From an uncultured Flavobacteriia bacterium (lineage in GTDB: Bacteria > Bacteroidota > Bacteroidia > Flavobacteriales_D > Crocinitomicaceae), in contig CAIQQH010000068.1 in assembly GCA_903873915.1 (NCBI GenBank), forward strand, positions 1-64,000: a stretch of 64,000 nucleotides of DNA, in the 5' to 3' direction. The notes under the pieces are model-generated. The model searched no databases. It was not told where the DNA came from and saw only the letters and a program-made list of their open reading frames with translations. The position numbers were made by a program, and so were the translations under genes. Shown piece by piece: positions 61,991-64,000 of the stretch (position 1 is the stretch's first letter; the number at the start of each line of letters is the position of its first letter).

Positions 61991-62953
61991 CTAATCATTC
62001 GAAATAATCTCAAACAACTCGCTCAAGTTTGGCGAGATGATGATCTCAATGCGTCGATTTTTTGCCTTGTCCGCAGGATCAACAGGATGAAACTCAGAAC
62101 GACCAGCAGCCATCAATTGTGCCGCATTCATCTTGGAATTGGAAAGCAAAATATCGATCACTGATGTCGCACGCAAAACGGACAATTCCCAGTTGGAGGT
62201 AGGATGCGATGCACTCACCAATTTGTCTGTATCTGTGTGACCTTCAACGATGATTTCCAAGTCTTTTTCATTCTCAAGAACTTTTGCCAATTCCACCAAG
62301 GCTTTCTTTCCATTGGCCTCCACCACCGTACTACCTGAAGCAAACAACAACTTCGCCTCCATGCTGACATAAATTTTCCCGTTCTTTTGAACGACTGTCA
62401 ATCCTTGACTTTCAAATCCTTTCAAGGCATTGGCCACTTTCGCTTTTAGCAATTTTGTTGCTTCGTCTTTTCTAGCAATGGCCTCTTCCAATTCGTTCAC
62501 CCGCTGCTCGCGTTCTTCTAGCATTTTTTGTTTGTTGGTCAATTCATTTTCCAATGCCGTCAAAGCGTCTTCTTTGCGCTGAAGCTCTAGATTCTTCGCT
62601 TCCAATTCAGCTTGAAGTGCGGCTGTTTCTTTGGCTCCAGAATTGCGCAATTTATCAAATGAACGCTCAAGGGATTCATTCTGCGCTTGAAGTTTGTCGT
62701 GTTCTGATTGTAAAATCCGCAAATCATGACCAAGTTTTGTGGTGTCGCCAGAAAGTTCACTCACCTCCTTTTTTAAAACCCCATAACGGGATTCCAAATC
62801 TTTGGCCTTGCCCTCATTGTCCAGTGCACTGCTTTTGTACTTCGCCAATTCTTCTGAACAAACTTTTTCGCGCTCAACAAGTTCGTTGTATTTTTTTGAA
62901 GGAACACATGCGGTGAAAATGGCCAAAGCCATAAATGGAAGTAATTTTCTCAT
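61991..62953 (-). CDS. OmpA-family lipoprotein with long coiled coil
   Basis: The 320-residue protein starts MRKLLPFMALAIFTAC (lipobox, Cys16) at the ATG at 62953; an in-frame start lies 21 bp upstream. A coiled coil covers about 25-180. The OmpA peptidoglycan-binding domain covers about 195-310, with VEGHTDTDKL, the TSNWELSVLRA block and NRRIEIII. It should anchor the outer membrane to peptidoglycan. Confidence 0.9.
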   Translation of the reverse strand: MRKLLPFMALAIFTACVPSKKYNELVEREKVCSEELAKYKSSALDNEGKAKDLESRYGVLKKEVSELSGDTTKLGHDLRILQSEHDKLQAQNESLERSFDKLRNSGAKETAALQAELEAKNLELQRKEDALTALENELTNKQKMLEEREQRVNELEEAIARKDEATKLLKAKVANALKGFESQGLTVVQKNGKIYVSMEAKLLFASGSTVVEANGKKALVELAKVLENEKDLEIIVEGHTDTDKLVSASHPTSNWELSVLRATSVIDILLSNSKMNAAQLMAAGRSEFHPVDPADKAKNRRIEIIISPNLSELFEIISND

Positions 62954-63048
62954 GAGGAAGTATTTGTCATGCAAATGTCCTCAATTCATACCTTGTCTTT
63001 GTCCTATAGTCGGGGCTTTTATAAACACACGAAATTGAATAACGCGAA

Positions 63049-63987
63049 TTACTCAAATAATGGGCATGCCGAAGTGCTGTTTCGCTCTTTCCGACATGAG
63101 TTGAAACTTAAGGATATTTCATGGGTGTTGCTGCTCGCTTTCCGAAGCGCTGAAATTGTCGCATCGAACGAATATTGAATTGATAATCGCTGATTTATTT
63201 TAAATCCTGCGAAAAAGATTAAACAATCTTGGGTTCTATACCCCATTCCAAAGTTGAATTGATTGTTCAAATCAGCCATCAGCTGAAGATCAACAGCTAC
63301 TGGACCACGGCTAGGAATCTTGATCATCACGGCAGGAATTAACGTGAATTTATCGGTGAATTGAAAACGATATCCTGCGTTTAGAAGGGCATGAAAATGA
63401 AATTTAGAACTCACTCCAATGTTCTTCCAACGTGAAGCGATGAGGTGATCGAGGACCAAACCGGCATAATAATTTTCTCCATTCCACCAAGCACCAAAGG
63501 TGGCATCGGGAACAACGAAGGAGGCTTCTTTCAATACCGTTGGGTCGGGATCAATGCTTGTGCTTGAACTGGGATCATACCCCAATTGAATCACCCCGCC
63601 ATAAATTCCAAGTGACAAGCGGGTATCACGAGTAAAATTAAAATGTGCAGCATAAGCGGCATTGAGTCGGTTGGTGTTGAATTGACCAACGCGATCGCTT
63701 TCAAAGCGAAGTCCAATGCCTTGCCTGGCTGAAAGGTATTGCTTTCGCTTAGAACTCAAGGGGGCAGAAAGTGTAAACATTCCAGATTTTGGCGCGCCAC
63801 CAAACCCCACCCATTGCATGCGGTAAAGGGTATGTGCATCAACACATGATTTGATCCCTGCGTGTGCTGGATTTAATGCGAATTGATGTGACGACCACTG
63901 CGAATACTGCGCGATTTGCTGACCGAAGATTTTCTCTGTGCATAGCAAAGCGAATGACATCAGCGCTATGTGAAACAGGCCTTTCAT
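63049..63987 (-). CDS. PorP/SprF family outer-membrane protein
   Basis: The 312-residue protein has a signal peptide (about 1-22, LLCTEKIFGQ) and the PorP/SprF start of the mature region (QIAQYSQWSSHQFALNPAHAGIKSC). A beta-barrel with repeated strands (GIGLRFESDRVGQFNTNRLNAAYAAHF, FNFGMGYRTQD) follows. Such proteins assist T9SS secretion or anchoring of a cargo. Unlike the copy at 21.7 kb, no T9SS type B cargo is seen next to it in the window; one may lie beyond the right edge. Confidence 0.9.
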   Translation of the reverse strand: MKGLFHIALMSFALLCTEKIFGQQIAQYSQWSSHQFALNPAHAGIKSCVDAHTLYRMQWVGFGGAPKSGMFTLSAPLSSKRKQYLSARQGIGLRFESDRVGQFNTNRLNAAYAAHFNFTRDTRLSLGIYGGVIQLGYDPSSSTSIDPDPTVLKEASFVVPDATFGAWWNGENYYAGLVLDHLIASRWKNIGVSSKFHFHALLNAGYRFQFTDKFTLIPAVMIKIPSRGPVAVDLQLMADLNNQFNFGMGYRTQDCLIFFAGFKINQRLSIQYSFDATISALRKASSNTHEISLSFNSCRKERNSTSACPLFE

Positions 63988-64000
63988 CGCACCAAAGTTA

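Overview
The window looks like a chromosomal segment of a gliding-type member of the Bacteroidota, most likely order Flavobacteriales and plausibly close to Crocinitomicaceae/Fluviicola (an inference; no 16S gene is present). The evidence is lineage-specific genes: the GldH lipoprotein, two PorP/SprF proteins, type IX secretion (T9SS) C-terminal domains of types A and B, SprB-like repeats, YtxJ, DUF6427 and a one-cysteine DksA/TraR protein. Several start sites are also preceded by the Bacteroidota promoter pattern TTG, about 19-21 nt, TAnnTTTG. Genes are dense on both strands, with many convergent overlaps of 4-20 bp.

Left part (1-17 kb): a LytTR response regulator, RNase R, then ferritin followed 12 bp later by a 1301-residue membrane sensor. 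This sensor joins a periplasmic propeller to an intact class III adenylate cyclase and an HD hydrolase domain. After these come a universal stress protein, a GH3-family enzyme, an EamA transporter, a DUF4160/DUF2442 pair, RlmF, an exported coiled-coil protein, and the conserved holB - PSP1/RicT-like - gldH cluster.

Middle part (17-45 kb): exported and envelope proteins alternate with housekeeping genes. Highlights are a CotH-kinase-like T9SS type B cargo overlapping its own PorP/SprF gene, an msrC - Big_5 lipoprotein - flippase-like operon, pheS - ytxJ - glutaminyl cyclase, ftsE, a 1021-residue TPR protein overlapping an outer-membrane barrel gene, dksA-like - lspA, purQ - purD, a CNNM/CBS protein, a HAD phosphatase and tryptophan 2,3-dioxygenase.

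Right part (45-64 kb): more accessory in character. It holds three exported SprB/T9SS proteins in tandem, a cytosolic HExxH protein, an SPFH protein, a DUF1801 gene broken in a T-run, DUF2200, a nidogen-like T9SS cargo, a hipBA toxin-antitoxin operon with a candidate operator, a truncated GIY-YIG gene, and a tRNA-Asn whose 3' end is duplicated nearby. An amidase, a glycosyltransferase, a DUF4143 ATPase whose promoter lies in a duplicated 28-bp unit, uvrC, an orphan antitoxin-like gene, an OmpA lipoprotein and a second PorP/SprF gene follow.

No rRNA, CRISPR array, prophage or complete insertion sequence was seen. The most unusual items are the cyclase-HD sensor, the CotH/SprF pair, the ATPase promoter repeat and the tRNA-Asn remnant locus.
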